In this document: positions 1-9,020 of the stretch, piece by piece
Layout: each line of letters begins with the position of its first letter
Numbering within the stretch: the first letter of the stretch is position 1
Source: Gammaproteobacteria bacterium
GTDB lineage: Bacteria; Pseudomonadota; Gammaproteobacteria; Pseudomonadales; Pseudomonadaceae
Direction of reading: 5' to 3'
NCBI GenBank assembly: GCA_018827205.1
Contig: JAHJXZ010000055.1
Coordinates: forward strand, 1 to 33,597
Length of the DNA: 33,597 nt
Made by a program: the position numbers and the translations under genes
Notes under the pieces: generated by a model
The model's database searches: none
What the model saw: the letters and a program-made list of their open reading frames with translations, nothing else
Told to the model about the DNA's origin: nothing

Positions 1-35
1 AAAGCCAACTGCTCTACCAACTGAGCTAACGACCC
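1..35 (-). tRNA. tRNA-Lys (TTT), partial, cut by window start
   Basis: Read on the minus strand, this is the 5' half of a lysine tRNA. It has a GGGTCGT acceptor strand, a D-arm containing GCTCAGTTGGTAGAGC, and an anticodon stem entering a loop that begins CTTT. The 3' half, including the rest of the anticodon loop, lies outside the window. The 5' half matches the well-known bacterial tRNA-Lys(UUU) sequence almost base for base. It lies 5 bp downstream of tRNA-Pro and is probably co-transcribed with it. Confidence 0.85.
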
Positions 36-40
36 AAAAA

Positions 41-117
41 TGGTCGGGGTAGGGGGATTCGAACTCCCGACATCCTGCTCCCAAAGCAGGCGCGCTACCG
101 GACTGCGCTATACCCCG
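41..117 (-). tRNA. tRNA-Pro (TGG)
   Basis: The minus strand folds as a complete 77-nt tRNA with encoded CCA. The acceptor CGGGGTA pairs with TACCCCG, the T-arm contains GTTCGAATCC, and the anticodon loop reads CTTTGGGAG, giving anticodon TGG for proline. It sits between tRNA-Asn and tRNA-Lys in one minus-strand cluster. Confidence 0.95.
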
Positions 118-126
118 ATGAAAGAT

Positions 127-202
127 TGGCTCCGCGACCAGGACTCGAACCTGGGACCCAATGATTAACAGTCATTTGCTCTACCGACTGAGCTATCGCG
201 GA
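127..202 (-). tRNA. tRNA-Asn (GTT)
   Basis: The minus strand gives a 76-nt tRNA. The acceptor TCCGCGA pairs with TCGCGGA, the discriminator is G, and CCA is encoded. The anticodon stem-loop contains ACTGTTAAT, so the anticodon is GTT (asparagine). The T-loop GTTCGAGTC is canonical. It is the first gene of the tRNA cluster, about 65 nt downstream of the promoter at 270-297. Confidence 0.95.
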
Positions 203-269
203 ACTACTTGCTTCCTTTCTCAGAAACCGGAGCCGGTTGTTAAATCGTTTCCCGTGTCTGAGGCGCGCC

Positions 270-297
270 ATTTTACGTTTCCGCGCGCGCCTGTCAA
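270..297 (-). promoter_or_regulatory. Sigma-70 promoter of the tRNA cluster
   Basis: On the minus strand a perfect -35 TTGACA (292-297) is followed by a 16-bp GC-rich spacer and a -10 TAAAAT (270-275). Immediately downstream is a G/C-only discriminator (GGCGCGCC). A strong -35 with a GC-rich discriminator is the classic layout of stringently controlled stable-RNA promoters. Stringent (ppGpp) control here is inferred from that layout. Confidence 0.8.
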
Positions 298-414
298 CCC
301 CTTAAATTGCTTTTAGTACAATGATTTGCAGCTGCGTGAGCGGCTGCTATATCTTCCCTATGTCTGTATTCATTGCAGGACGCACCAGCCGTAAGGCTCC
401 AGCCAGGAAAGTCC

Positions 415-2772
415 ATGAGTAACCAGGGCATACCACCAAATCCACCCGGCTCAACGCAGACCCTTGCCAGCCGGGGTATCCAGCCGCGCTTCGGCGATCT
501 GGTGCAAAGTTGTCGAAAACTGGTGATGAACCGCCTGGCCGAACACCTGACCGGCGTCTTCGCCCAGGTCGACGACACGCTATTTGAGTGCGCCGAAAAA
601 GCCGAGAACAATCAGGTGCAAACCCTGTTCTTCGACAACATGCGTGAGATCCGCCGGCAGCGCCCCCAGATAGAACGCAGCTATCACCAGCAGATTGCGC
701 AGAATTTCTCCGACTTCCTCGAAGGCAAGCTCAAGCCGCCGCCCAGCGCCAGCGAACTGGACGCCGAGCACATGGCCTTGGTGCAGAACGAAGATTATGA
801 AGAAAGCCTGCAAGTCACCAATATGGTCAGCCGGGTCAAGGCACGTTGCGCGCAACCGCTGTTTGCCCTGGAGCAACGCCTCGCGCTGCTGAATAACGGT
901 CAGAAGCTAGGCGAGGACATCAATCCCTTCGGTCCGCAGATGATTGCCCAGGCCTTTCGCGACGCCCTGACGCCCTGCCCGTTTCCGCTGCGTATAAAGG
1001 TCATCCTTTATACGTTGTTTGATACTCACGTCATGCAGAGCCTGGAGAGCATCTATGCCGCGCTGAATCAGCGCCTGATTGATGCCGGCGTGCTGCCTAA
1101 TCTGAAGTACACCGCGCAGCGCAACAACCCGCCGGCACGCCCCAAGACAACAACTGCCGCACCGACCGAACAAATGACTGAGAGCAGCACCAATAGCAGC
1201 CAAAACGCGGGCGCTGCAACCGTTACGCAGCCGCAAGGGCAACCCTATAACGCTGCTAGCACAGACCTCAGCGGCCCGCCGCCGAGTGACCCGCAGGAGT
1301 TACTCGGCAGCCTGGCGACCTTATTAGGCGAACACCGCCAGCGCGACATTGACGCCCCTCTGCTTGGCGGCACCCGCAGTATTGCCAGCTTCACCCCGCG
1401 CGAGGCGACCAGCACCTATAGCGCTTCGGCCCTGCTGGATGCGCTCAACCGTATGCAACAGCAATCGGCCAACGACCTGTCGCAACGCCTGAGTCGCCCG
1501 CAGCAGGTAGAAGGCCTCAAGGCTGATCTGCAACAACAGCTGGAAGCTCACAGCGAGCTGCCTGGCCAGCAGAAAGTTTCTGATCAGGAAGCAGACGTGA
1601 TCGACCTGGTCGGCATGCTGTTCGACTTTATCCTCGACGATGACAATCTGCCCGACAACTGCAAGACCACCCTGTCCCACCTGCACACGCCGTACCTTAA
1701 AGTGGCACTGCAGGACAAAGCCCTGTTCACCCAGCACCACCACCCTGCCCGCCGCCTGCTCAACGCCATGGCCCAGGCCGGCGTACTGTATGGTGGCGAA
1801 GGCGATGAGCGCGGCCTGCTGGCCAAGATGCAGTGGGTAGTCGAGCGGGTTATCCATGATTTCTTCGGCGACCTGCAACTGTTTGAAGGCCTACTAGAAG
1901 AGTTCAACGAATTCGTTGCCACCCTCAGGCACAAGGTCGAACTGCGCGAACGTCGAGCGGTGGAAGCCGCCAAAGGTCGCGACAAACTACTCGGCGCACG
2001 CCAGCACGCGGTCGAAGTGATCGCCAACAGCCTGAACAATCGCCAGCCGCCGACCATCATCCGCAACTTCCTCGAGCTGACCTGGGCCGACGTGCTGGTG
2101 TTCGTGCTGCTACGCAATGGCGAACAGAGCCCGGAATGGCAGCGCGCCTGTGAAGCGGCCGAGCAGCTGGCCTGGAGCGGCACCCTGCTCGACGAAGCAG
2201 GCCGGGACCGCCTGCAGAAACTGCGTGTGCCGCTGCTCGAAGACCTGCGTAAAGGCCTGGAATTGCTCGGCGGTTACCACGAGGACGGCATCCGCCGCCT
2301 GCTGCAAGACCTGGTGGCCTGCCAGCACGCCGTACAGGCCAAACAGCCGCAGGTAGCCGCCCTGCTCAAGCCAACCCTGCCAGAGAGCCCGCTAGGCGCC
2401 ATGCTTGGCGAAGACGCGGCGCTGGCCACTCTAGCGCCGCGCGAATCAACACTCTCGACCCGCGCGCAGGCGCTGGCCAAGGAGCTTGGGCATATCGAGT
2501 TCGGCACCTGGTTCGAATTCGTCAATGGCGAGCAGGTGCGCACGCTCAAACTGTCCTGGTTCAGCCCAACGACCCGTAACTACATGTTTGTCGACCAGAG
2601 CGGTCAGCGCGTGGCAATCAAGCCACTCACCCAGCTGGCCACCGAAATGGAACAAGGGCTGGCGCGCATCGTCACCCCTGAACGAGGTGCACCGTTGGTG
2701 GACCGCGCCCTTACCGCCATTTACCGCGTGCTCCAGCGTTTTACCGGGCGCACGGCTGAGACCCCAGAATAA
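415..2772 (+). CDS. DUF1631 family protein
   Basis: This is a 785-residue cytoplasmic protein of the DUF1631 family, which has no established enzymatic role; some database entries call members thymidine phosphorylase without support. The N-terminal third (about residues 20-230) is helical and contains a CPFPLRIKVILYTLFD block. A Pro/Ser/Thr/Gln-rich linker follows (about 240-300). A second helical region includes an acidic block IDLVGMLFDFILDDD. The last ~100 residues form a beta-rich module around W699 (TWFEF, then LKLSWFSP and YMFVDQSGQR), which resembles a degenerate PilZ-type barrel; that resemblance is my inference. The ATG at 415 was chosen over the upstream TTG at 373 because AGGAAAG sits 5-6 nt before it. 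The PilZ gene starts 9 nt after the stop, so the two are almost certainly co-expressed. Confidence 0.85.
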   Translation: MSNQGIPPNPPGSTQTLASRGIQPRFGDLVQSCRKLVMNRLAEHLTGVFAQVDDTLFECAEKAENNQVQTLFFDNMREIRRQRPQIERSYHQQIAQNFSDFLEGKLKPPPSASELDAEHMALVQNEDYEESLQVTNMVSRVKARCAQPLFALEQRLALLNNGQKLGEDINPFGPQMIAQAFRDALTPCPFPLRIKVILYTLFDTHVMQSLESIYAALNQRLIDAGVLPNLKYTAQRNNPPARPKTTTAAPTEQMTESSTNSSQNAGAATVTQPQGQPYNAASTDLSGPPPSDPQELLGSLATLLGEHRQRDIDAPLLGGTRSIASFTPREATSTYSASALLDALNRMQQQSANDLSQRLSRPQQVEGLKADLQQQLEAHSELPGQQKVSDQEADVIDLVGMLFDFILDDDNLPDNCKTTLSHLHTPYLKVALQDKALFTQHHHPARRLLNAMAQAGVLYGGEGDERGLLAKMQWVVERVIHDFFGDLQLFEGLLEEFNEFVATLRHKVELRERRAVEAAKGRDKLLGARQHAVEVIANSLNNRQPPTIIRNFLELTWADVLVFVLLRNGEQSPEWQRACEAAEQLAWSGTLLDEAGRDRLQKLRVPLLEDLRKGLELLGGYHEDGIRRLLQDLVACQHAVQAKQPQVAALLKPTLPESPLGAMLGEDAALATLAPRESTLSTRAQALAKELGHIEFGTWFEFVNGEQVRTLKLSWFSPTTRNYMFVDQSGQRVAIKPLTQLATEMEQGLARIVTPERGAPLVDRALTAIYRVLQRFTGRTAETPE

Positions 2773-2781
2773 GGAACTCCT

Positions 2782-3117
2782 ATGGATGACGAACGTCGCC
2801 TGCACAGCCGGCATAACGCCGACGTGCAGCTGGAAGTCTTCGACTTACACACCGGGCAACGCCTGGGCCGTGTGGTCGACCTGTCCGCCGATGGTTTTAT
2901 GCTGTTCAGCGACACGCCGCTTACCGCCGACGAACTGGTGGAGTGCCGCCTGGTCAGCGAACAAGAGATTGAAGGGGTGTGTGAAGTAACACTGGGGGCC
3001 GACTGCCTGTGGAGCCGCCCTGGCGCCGACGGCCAGCACTGCTGGGCCGGTTTCCACATCATTGACTTGGCTGAGGATCAGGCCGCCGCGCTGGAAATCC
3101 TGCTCAAGCACCTGTAA
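2782..3117 (+). CDS. PilZ domain protein (c-di-GMP effector)
   Basis: This 111-residue protein is a stand-alone PilZ domain. Both c-di-GMP binding signatures are intact: an RxxxR motif at R6-R10 (RRLHSR) and a DxSxxG motif at D33-G38 (DLSADG). It is therefore predicted to bind cyclic di-GMP, unlike the classical T4P protein PilZ, which lacks these residues. The ribosome binding site AAGGAA overlaps the stop codon of the DUF1631 gene, so translational coupling is likely. A hairpin terminator follows the gene. The target process is not visible from sequence; motility or surface attachment is plausible but inferred. Confidence 0.9.
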   Translation: MDDERRLHSRHNADVQLEVFDLHTGQRLGRVVDLSADGFMLFSDTPLTADELVECRLVSEQEIEGVCEVTLGADCLWSRPGADGQHCWAGFHIIDLAEDQAAALEILLKHL

Positions 3118-3132
3118 TCCGCACCTATAAAT

Positions 3133-3172
3133 ACACCCCGGTCAGCGCGAACTGAACCGGGGTGTTCTTTAT
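3133..3172. terminator. Rho-independent terminator between convergent PilZ gene and clpB
   Basis: A 10-bp stem, ACACCCCGGT (3133-3142) with ACCGGGGTGT (3156-3165), encloses a 13-nt loop. It is followed by TCTTTATT on the plus strand and by ATTTAT on the minus strand. It lies between the convergent PilZ gene and clpB and probably serves both. Confidence 0.8.
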
Positions 3173-3200
3173 TGTGCAGCCCTATTGTGGCCGGTGGCGC

Positions 3201-5765
3201 TTAGCCAAAGACAATTTCATCGCCCTCAACCCTGCCTGTCACGCTGCTGCCTGGGGCGAACTTGCCAGCCAGGATCAGCTGCGCCAAGGGGTTCTCGATC
3301 CAGCGCTGCACTGCACGTTTGAGTGGGCGCGCACCGTATACCGGGTCGTAACCGACGGCGATCAGTTTGTCCAAAGCCTCATCGGACAACTCCAAACTCA
3401 GCTCACGCTCAGCCAAACGCTGACGCAAACGACTCAGCTGAATTTGCGCGATACCGGCAATCTGGTCACGAGCCAGCGGCTCGAAGATCACCACCTCATC
3501 GATACGATTGATAAATTCAGGACGGAAGTGGGTGCCCACCGCATCCATCACCGCTGCCCGCTGTGCCTCGCGATCACCGACCAGCTCCTGAATCTGCGTA
3601 GAACCGAGGTTGGAGGTCATCACAATCACGGTGTTCTTAAAGTCCACCGTGCGGCCATGGCTGTCAGTCAGGCGACCGTCTTCCAGCACCTGCAACAGCA
3701 CGTTGAACACATCCGGGTGCGCCTTCTCCACCTCATCCAGCAGGATTACCGAATAGGGTTTGCGTCGCACAGCCTCGGTTAGATAGCCACCTTCCTCGTA
3801 ACCGACATAGCCTGGCGGCGCACCGATCAGCCGCGCCACGGAATGTTTCTCCATAAACTCGGACATATCGATACGCACCAGCGCCTCTTCGGTATCGAAG
3901 AGGAATTCGGCCAAGGCCTTGCACAGCTCGGTTTTACCGACCCCAGTTGGACCAAGGAAGAGAAACGAGCCGCTCGGCCGATTTGGATCAGACAGCCCGG
4001 CACGGGAGCGCCGCACCGCGTTGGCCACCGCCACCACCGCCTCGTTCTGGCCGATCACCCGCTGATGCAGCAGACCTTCCATCTTCAGCAGCTTGTCGCG
4101 CTCGCCTTCGAGCATTTTGCTCACCGGGATACCGGTCCACTTCGACACTACCTCAGCGATTTCTTCCTCGGTGACCTTGCTGCGCAGCAACTGGTTCTCG
4201 CTCTTGCCGTGCTGATCGACCATCTGCAGGCTGCGCTCCAAGTCCGGAATAATCCCATACTGCAACTCGGCCATGCGATTCAGGTCACCCTTGCGCCGTG
4301 CCGCCTCAAGCTCCTGCCGGGCCTGCTCGATCTTCTGCTGAATCTGCGCAGAGCCTTGTACCTCGGCTTTTTCCGACTTCCAGATTTCCTCCAGGTCGGC
4401 GTATTCACGCTCCAGTCGCGCAATGTCTTCATTGAGCTTGGCCAGGCGCTTGATCGCCGCCTCGTCGTCTTCCTTCTTCAGCGCCTGAGCTTCAACCTTG
4501 AATTGAATCAACCGACGCTCAAGACGGTCGAGCACCTCAGGCTTGGAATCGATCTCCATACGAATGCGACTGGCCGCTTCGTCGATCAGATCGATGGCCT
4601 TGTCCGGCAGCTGGCGGTCGGTGATATAGCGATGCGACAGCTTGGCTGCCGCGATGATCGCGCCATCGGTAATGGCCACCTTGTGGTGCACTTCGTAGCG
4701 TTCTTTAAGGCCGCGCAGAATCGCAATGGTGTCTTCTTCGCTCGGCTCATCGACCAATACTTTCTGGAAGCGACGCTCCAGCGCCGCGTCCTTCTCGATG
4801 TACTGGCGATACTCATTAAGCGTGGTCGCGCCGACGCAGTGCAGTTCTCCGCGCGCCAGGGACGGTTTGAGCATATTGCCGGCGTCCATCGAGCCTTCGC
4901 CCTTGCCGGCGCCGACCATGGTGTGCAGCTCGTCAATAAACAGGATGATCCGCCCTTCCTGCTTGCTCAGCTCATTGAGTACGGCTTTCAGGCGCTCCTC
5001 GAACTCGCCGCGGAACTTGGCACCAGCGATCAGCGCGCCCATGTCCAGCGACAACAGGCGCTTGTCCTTCAAGCCATCCGGCACTTCACCGTTGACGATG
5101 CGCTGGGCCAGGCCTTCGGCAATCGCCGTCTTGCCCACACCTGGCTCGCCGATCAGCACTGGGTTGTTCTTGGTGCGGCGCTGCAATACTTGGATGGTGC
5201 GGCGGATTTCGTCGTCCCGACCGATTACCGGATCGAGCTTGCCTTCCTCGGCACGCTTGGTCAGGTCGACAGTGTATTTATCCAGGGCTTGGCGGTTTTC
5301 CTCGACGTTCGGGTCATTTACCGCATCGCCGCCACGCAAGTTGGTCACGGCGTTTTCCAGCGCCTTGCGGCTGACACCTTGACCGAGCAGCAGCTTGCCC
5401 AGCTTGGTGTTCTCATCCATCGCGGCCAGCAGCACCAGCTCACTAGAGATAAATTGGTCGCCCTTTTGCTGCGACAGGCGGTCAGCCTGATTGAGCAACC
5501 GCGCCAGATCCTGCGACAGATTGACGTCGCCGGAGGGATTCTGGATTTTGCCCAACTGATCCAGCTCCTTGCCCAAGGCCAGACGCAGGCTGTTTACATC
5601 AAAACCGACCTGCATCAGCAGCGGCTTGATCGAGCCGCCCTGCTGTTCAAGCAATGCCTGCATCAGGTGCAGCGGCTCGATGGCCGCATGGTCAAGGCCA
5701 ACGGCCAGGGACTGCGCATCGGAGAGCGCGAGTTGCAACTTGCTGGTTAAACGATCAATACGCAT
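3201..5765 (-). CDS. clpB: ATP-dependent disaggregase ClpB
   Basis: ClpB is the hexameric AAA+ disaggregase that works with DnaK/DnaJ/GrpE to rescue aggregated proteins after heat stress. The 854-residue product has the full architecture: an N-terminal Clp repeat domain (about 1-145), NBD1 with Walker A GEPGVGKT (near 206) and Walker B ILFIDELH, a coiled-coil middle domain rich in Glu/Arg/Lys (about 400-525), NBD2 with Walker A GPTGVGKT (near 605) and Walker [12 protein letters not shown], and the C-terminal small domain. The ATG giving MRIDRLT was chosen over a TTG two codons upstream because it is the family start and GAGGGA sits 9 nt before it. A sigma-32-type promoter lies about 80 nt upstream. 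The long plus-strand frame opposite it is a composition artefact. Confidence 0.98.
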   Translation of the reverse strand: MRIDRLTSKLQLALSDAQSLAVGLDHAAIEPLHLMQALLEQQGGSIKPLLMQVGFDVNSLRLALGKELDQLGKIQNPSGDVNLSQDLARLLNQADRLSQQKGDQFISSELVLLAAMDENTKLGKLLLGQGVSRKALENAVTNLRGGDAVNDPNVEENRQALDKYTVDLTKRAEEGKLDPVIGRDDEIRRTIQVLQRRTKNNPVLIGEPGVGKTAIAEGLAQRIVNGEVPDGLKDKRLLSLDMGALIAGAKFRGEFEERLKAVLNELSKQEGRIILFIDELHTMVGAGKGEGSMDAGNMLKPSLARGELHCVGATTLNEYRQYIEKDAALERRFQKVLVDEPSEEDTIAILRGLKERYEVHHKVAITDGAIIAAAKLSHRYITDRQLPDKAIDLIDEAASRIRMEIDSKPEVLDRLERRLIQFKVEAQALKKEDDEAAIKRLAKLNEDIARLEREYADLEEIWKSEKAEVQGSAQIQQKIEQARQELEAARRKGDLNRMAELQYGIIPDLERSLQMVDQHGKSENQLLRSKVTEEEIAEVVSKWTGIPVSKMLEGERDKLLKMEGLLHQRVIGQNEAVVAVANAVRRSRAGLSDPNRPSGSFLFLGPTGVGKTELCKALAEFLFDTEEALVRIDMSEFMEKHSVARLIGAPPGYVGYEEGGYLTEAVRRKPYSVILLDEVEKAHPDVFNVLLQVLEDGRLTDSHGRTVDFKNTVIVMTSNLGSTQIQELVGDREAQRAAVMDAVGTHFRPEFINRIDEVVIFEPLARDQIAGIAQIQLSRLRQRLAERELSLELSDEALDKLIAVGYDPVYGARPLKRAVQRWIENPLAQLILAGKFAPGSSVTGRVEGDEIVFG

Positions 5766-5841
5766 AAACAATCATCCCTCGTGGTGATGGCAGGCCGGCG
5801 CACTGAATCGCGCCCAAACAGAAAGCCTGCGGATGAAGAGT

Positions 5842-5869
5842 AGATGAGGCCGATTGTGCGTGTTTCAAG
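5842..5869 (-). promoter_or_regulatory. Sigma-32 (RpoH) heat-shock promoter of clpB
   Basis: On the minus strand CTTGAA (5864-5869) is followed by a 14-bp spacer and CCTCATCT (5842-5849). This matches the RpoH consensus CTTGAA-N13-17-CCCCATNT at all but one defined position. It would start transcription near 5835, about 70 nt before the clpB ATG, and uncouples clpB from the upstream rluD-pgeF genes under heat shock. Confidence 0.75.
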
Positions 5870-5928
5870 CCGAGCGGCGTTGACCTGGGTCATTTACCGC
5901 AACAGTGCCGCAGAGGCGGCAGCGAGGA

Positions 5929-6654
5929 TCAGTTGCCCAGCCAGATTAGGCTGGCAAAGCGTCCGGTTTGCGCCGAGCGGCGGTAGGAGAAGAAACGCGG
6001 ATCGTTGAAGGTGCAAAAATCCCCGCCGTACACCGCCTCGACGCCACGCGCGGCCAAGCGAATGCGCGCCAGCTGGTAGATATCGGCCATAAATTTGCCC
6101 GGATTGACGCTGGGCTGGAATGCTGACGCGGCTTGCGCATGCTGGGCGACAAAGGCCTCACGCACTTCAGCGCCCACTTCGAAGGCTTGCGGCCCAATTG
6201 CCGGCCCCAACCAGACCAGCACCTGATCCGCCGGCACAGCCAATTGATCCAGGGTGGCTTCCAGCACCCCAGCTGCCAGCCCGCGCCAGCCGGCATGGGC
6301 GGCAGCTACACGGGTTCCAGCACGATCACAGAACAGTACGGGCAGACAATCGGCGGTCATCACTGTACAGGCGACACCTGGCTTGCTGGTCCAACTGGCG
6401 TCGGCCTCAAGCACTAGGGCCGGATCAGCTTCGACCACCGCAACGCCATGCACCTGCTGCAACCAGGCGGGCTTGCAGCCGAGCAGGCTGACCAAGCGTT
6501 GACGGTTCTTCAGCACGGCTTGCGGGTCGTCGCCGACACGCTCGCCCAGGTTGCAGCTGTCGAACGGGGCAACGCTGACACCACCACTACGGGTAGTGAC
6601 ACTGGTCTTTACTCTTGCCGGTGCGGGCCATTGCGGCGCTAGCCAGTCGTGCAT
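5929..6654 (-). CDS. pgeF: Peptidoglycan editing factor PgeF (YfiH / laccase-domain family)
   Basis: This 241-residue cytoplasmic protein belongs to the YfiH/DUF152 family. Members act as purine nucleoside phosphorylase/adenosine deaminase-type enzymes and, in E. coli, prevent misincorporation of serine into peptidoglycan stems. The metal-binding triad is visible: H69 in QQVHG, C103 in TADCLP and H120 in AAHAGWRG. The start at 6654 (MHDWLAPQ) was chosen over an upstream in-frame start at 6696 because it aligns with the family N-terminus and AAGGTG lies 5 nt before it. It lies 48 nt downstream of rluD in the same orientation, a conserved rluD-pgeF pairing. Confidence 0.93.
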   Translation of the reverse strand: MHDWLAPQWPAPARVKTSVTTRSGGVSVAPFDSCNLGERVGDDPQAVLKNRQRLVSLLGCKPAWLQQVHGVAVVEADPALVLEADASWTSKPGVACTVMTADCLPVLFCDRAGTRVAAAHAGWRGLAAGVLEATLDQLAVPADQVLVWLGPAIGPQAFEVGAEVREAFVAQHAQAASAFQPSVNPGKFMADIYQLARIRLAARGVEAVYGGDFCTFNDPRFFSYRRSAQTGRFASLIWLGN

Positions 6655-6702
6655 CCTGTCACCTTGCTCCCTGTTTCCCTTCGAGGTATTAGCCAACTCT
6701 TT

Positions 6703-7677
6703 TCAGCCAATAAAGGCCTCACGATCCTGACGCAACAGCGTCAGCAACCAGACAAAATCATCCGGCAGTGGCGACTGCCATTTCATCCGCTCACCGGTAA
6801 TCGGATGATCCAGCTCAAGGAAACGCGCATGCAAGGCCTGGCGCGGAAACTCCTTGAGGGTTTGCACCATACTCGGATTGGCCGCCGGCGGAATACGGAA
6901 ACGCCCGCCGTAGACAGGGTCGCCCACCAGCGGATAGCCGATATGACTCATGTGCACGCGAATCTGGTGGGTGCGGCCAGTTTCCAGCTTGACCCGCGCA
7001 TGGGTATGCGAGCGATAGCGCTCCAGCACCCGGTAATGGCTGACCGCTGGCTTGCCGCCATCGCTCACGGCCATACGCTGACGCTGCGAAGAGCTACGAC
7101 CGATCGGCGCGTTGATCTTGCCGCCGGAGGTGATCACGCCGATTACGATGCACTCGTAGATACGGCTGACCGAGCGTTTCTGCAGCTGGTCGACCAGGCG
7201 GGTCTGCGCCTCGATGGTCTTGGCCACGACCATCAGGCCGGTGGTGTCCTTGTCCAGGCGATGGACGATGCCAGCGCGTGGCACATTGATAATGTCCGGT
7301 ACGTGGTGCAGCAAGGCGTTGAGCAAGGTGCCGTCGGCATGCCCGGCAGCCGGGTGCACGACCAGGCCAGCGGGCTTGTCGATCACCAGAATCTGCTCGT
7401 CCTCGTAGACAATGTTTAGCGCGATGTCCTGGGCGATCCATTCGCCTTGGGCTTCCTGCTCAGCGTTCAACGCCAGCAATGCCCCACCGTGGACGATGTC
7501 GCGCGGGCGCAACACCTCACCATCGACGGTCAGCAGACCCTCTTTGATCCAGGCAGACAGACGCGAACGCGAGTGCTCGGCGAACAGGAGTGCGGCGACT
7601 TGATCGAGGCGTTGACCGCCCATTTCATAGGGCACCTCGGCGTTCAGTTGAATAATCTGCTTATTAATAGAGGACAT
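6703..7677 (-). CDS. rluD: 23S rRNA pseudouridine(1911/1915/1917) synthase RluD
   Basis: RluD modifies U1911, U1915 and U1917 in helix 69 of 23S rRNA, late in large-subunit assembly. The 324-residue protein has an N-terminal S4 RNA-binding domain (about 20-85, with GQRLDQVAA) and an RluA-type catalytic domain. The catalytic aspartate is D142 in the HRLDKDTTG motif. The start at 7677 (MSSINKQ) was chosen because the seven residues encoded upstream, from 7698, are not family-like; the ribosome binding site is weak for both, so the exact start is uncertain. It is divergent from bamD, with a ~150-bp shared upstream region. Confidence 0.95.
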   Translation of the reverse strand: MSSINKQIIQLNAEVPYEMGGQRLDQVAALLFAEHSRSRLSAWIKEGLLTVDGEVLRPRDIVHGGALLALNAEQEAQGEWIAQDIALNIVYEDEQILVIDKPAGLVVHPAAGHADGTLLNALLHHVPDIINVPRAGIVHRLDKDTTGLMVVAKTIEAQTRLVDQLQKRSVSRIYECIVIGVITSGGKINAPIGRSSSQRQRMAVSDGGKPAVSHYRVLERYRSHTHARVKLETGRTHQIRVHMSHIGYPLVGDPVYGGRFRIPPAANPSMVQTLKEFPRQALHARFLELDHPITGERMKWQSPLPDDFVWLLTLLRQDREAFIG

Positions 7678-7824
7678 GCTCGGCAACAGAGGGGGCATAG
7701 CTTTTGGTTTCGGCTACACGCTTGTGGTTAAATACGGCGTCTTTGCCCCAGGGGTACCGGGGGCGCTCATCATAACAGGACGGCTTTGCTCAAGACAGCC
7801 GCCGTCACAGGGACGCAAGCCGCC

Positions 7825-8808
7825 ATGCAAGTGAAACACCTGCTGCTGATCGCAATCCTCGCCCTCACTGCCGCCTGCTCATCGAAACAGGTGGTCGACG
7901 AAAATCTGAGCGAGACCGAACTCTACCAGCAGGCACAAGCCGACCTGGACAATAGTAGCTACACCGCCGCAGTAGCCAAGCTCAAGGCGCTGGAGTCGCG
8001 CTATCCGTTCGGCCGCTATGCCGAGCAAGCGCAGCTGGAGCTGATCTACGCCTATTACAAGAACGTTGAGCCAGAAGCGGCCAAATCCGCAGCGGATCGT
8101 TTTATCCGCCTGCACCCGCAGCACGCCAACGTTGATTACGCTTACTACCTCAAAGGCCTGGCCTCGTTCGACCAGGACCGCGGCCTGATTGCCCGCTTCG
8201 TCCCGCTGGACATGACCAAGCGCGACCCAGGTGCTGCCCGCGACTCCTATAACGAGTTCGCCCAGCTCACCAGCCGCTTCCCTACCAGCCGCTACGCACC
8301 AGACGCCAAGCAGCGCATGATCTACCTGCGCAATCTGCTGGCGGCCTACGAAATTCACGTGGCGCACTACTACCTGACCCGCAACGCTTACGTGGCTGCT
8401 GCCAACCGCGGTCGTTACGTGGTGGAAAACTTCCAGGAAACCCCTGCAGTCGGCGACGGCCTGGCAGTGATGACCGAAGCCTACCAGCGCCTGACCCTGG
8501 ATGACCTTGCCGCCACCAGCCTGGAAACCCTCAAGCTAAACTACCCAGACCACCCGAGCCTGGTCGACGGTCAGTTCGTTCCGCGCGAAGAAGAAGCCGA
8601 CAGCCGCTCCTGGCTGGCCAAGGCCACGCTGGGCTTGATCGAAACCGATACCCCGCTGCCGCCGGGTGAAACCCGCGCCAGCCAGGACGTGATTCGTCAG
8701 TACGAAGATGCCGAAGAGCAAATTCCGGACGACCTCAAGGCCGGCACCAGCGAAGAGCAGCAGAGTCGTTCCTGGTTCAGTTATCTGACCTTTGGCCTGT
8801 TCGACTAA
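7825..8808 (+). CDS. bamD: Outer membrane assembly lipoprotein BamD (ComL)
   Basis: BamD is an essential lipoprotein of the BAM complex, which inserts beta-barrel proteins into the outer membrane. The 327-residue precursor has a lipoprotein signal: Lys at position 4, a hydrophobic core, then a TAAC lipobox with the acylated cysteine at C18, followed by Ser-Ser, which is compatible with outer-membrane sorting. The TPR-like region (about 30-250) includes [11 protein letters not shown] and [12 protein letters not shown]. The protein is longer than E. coli BamD (245 aa) because of the C-terminal extension usual in Pseudomonas. ATG 7825 was chosen over an upstream in-frame start at 7786 because it gives the proper signal peptide. 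A strong terminator follows. Confidence 0.95.
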   Translation: MQVKHLLLIAILALTAACSSKQVVDENLSETELYQQAQADLDNSSYTAAVAKLKALESRYPFGRYAEQAQLELIYAYYKNVEPEAAKSAADRFIRLHPQHANVDYAYYLKGLASFDQDRGLIARFVPLDMTKRDPGAARDSYNEFAQLTSRFPTSRYAPDAKQRMIYLRNLLAAYEIHVAHYYLTRNAYVAAANRGRYVVENFQETPAVGDGLAVMTEAYQRLTLDDLAATSLETLKLNYPDHPSLVDGQFVPREEEADSRSWLAKATLGLIETDTPLPPGETRASQDVIRQYEDAEEQIPDDLKAGTSEEQQSRSWFSYLTFGLFD

Positions 8809-8824
8809 GCCGGTAAAGCGCAAT

Positions 8825-8855
8825 AAAAAAGGGAGGCCCAAGGCCTCCCTTTTTC
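8825..8855 (+). terminator. Rho-independent terminator of bamD
   Basis: GGGAGGCC (8831-8838) and GGCCTCCC (8842-8849) enclose a CAA loop. They are flanked by an A-tract and followed by TTTTT, so A-T pairing extends the stem to about 13 bp. It begins 17 nt after the bamD stop. Confidence 0.92.
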
Positions 8856-9020
8856 TTGGCCAAATGGCCGAAGCTGGACTCCACGCAAGCCCGCCACATA
8901 ACACCAAGTTCCACTTATCGCTCAAAGCAGCAGAAAACAACACTCAGCACACGTTTTGAATGCTGGGCGCGCACAAACGGGTTAGCTAAACTGCCCGCTT
9001 ACCGATAGAAAGAGAGCGCC

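Noticed and set aside
373..414. TTG start at 373 for the DUF1631 gene, and annotation as thymidine phosphorylase
   Set aside because: The ATG at 415 has a proper Shine-Dalgarno. No phosphorylase motifs are present; the name is a legacy label attached to some family members.
3843..5750. 635-codon open frame on the plus strand opposite clpB
   Set aside because: It is the antisense of a well-conserved gene in GC-rich DNA; the product is low in recognisable motifs and mirrors ClpB codon structure, and there is no ribosome binding site.
7699..7824. Divergent promoters for rluD and bamD
   Set aside because: TTAAAT-like boxes exist on both strands but none is paired with an acceptable -35 element.
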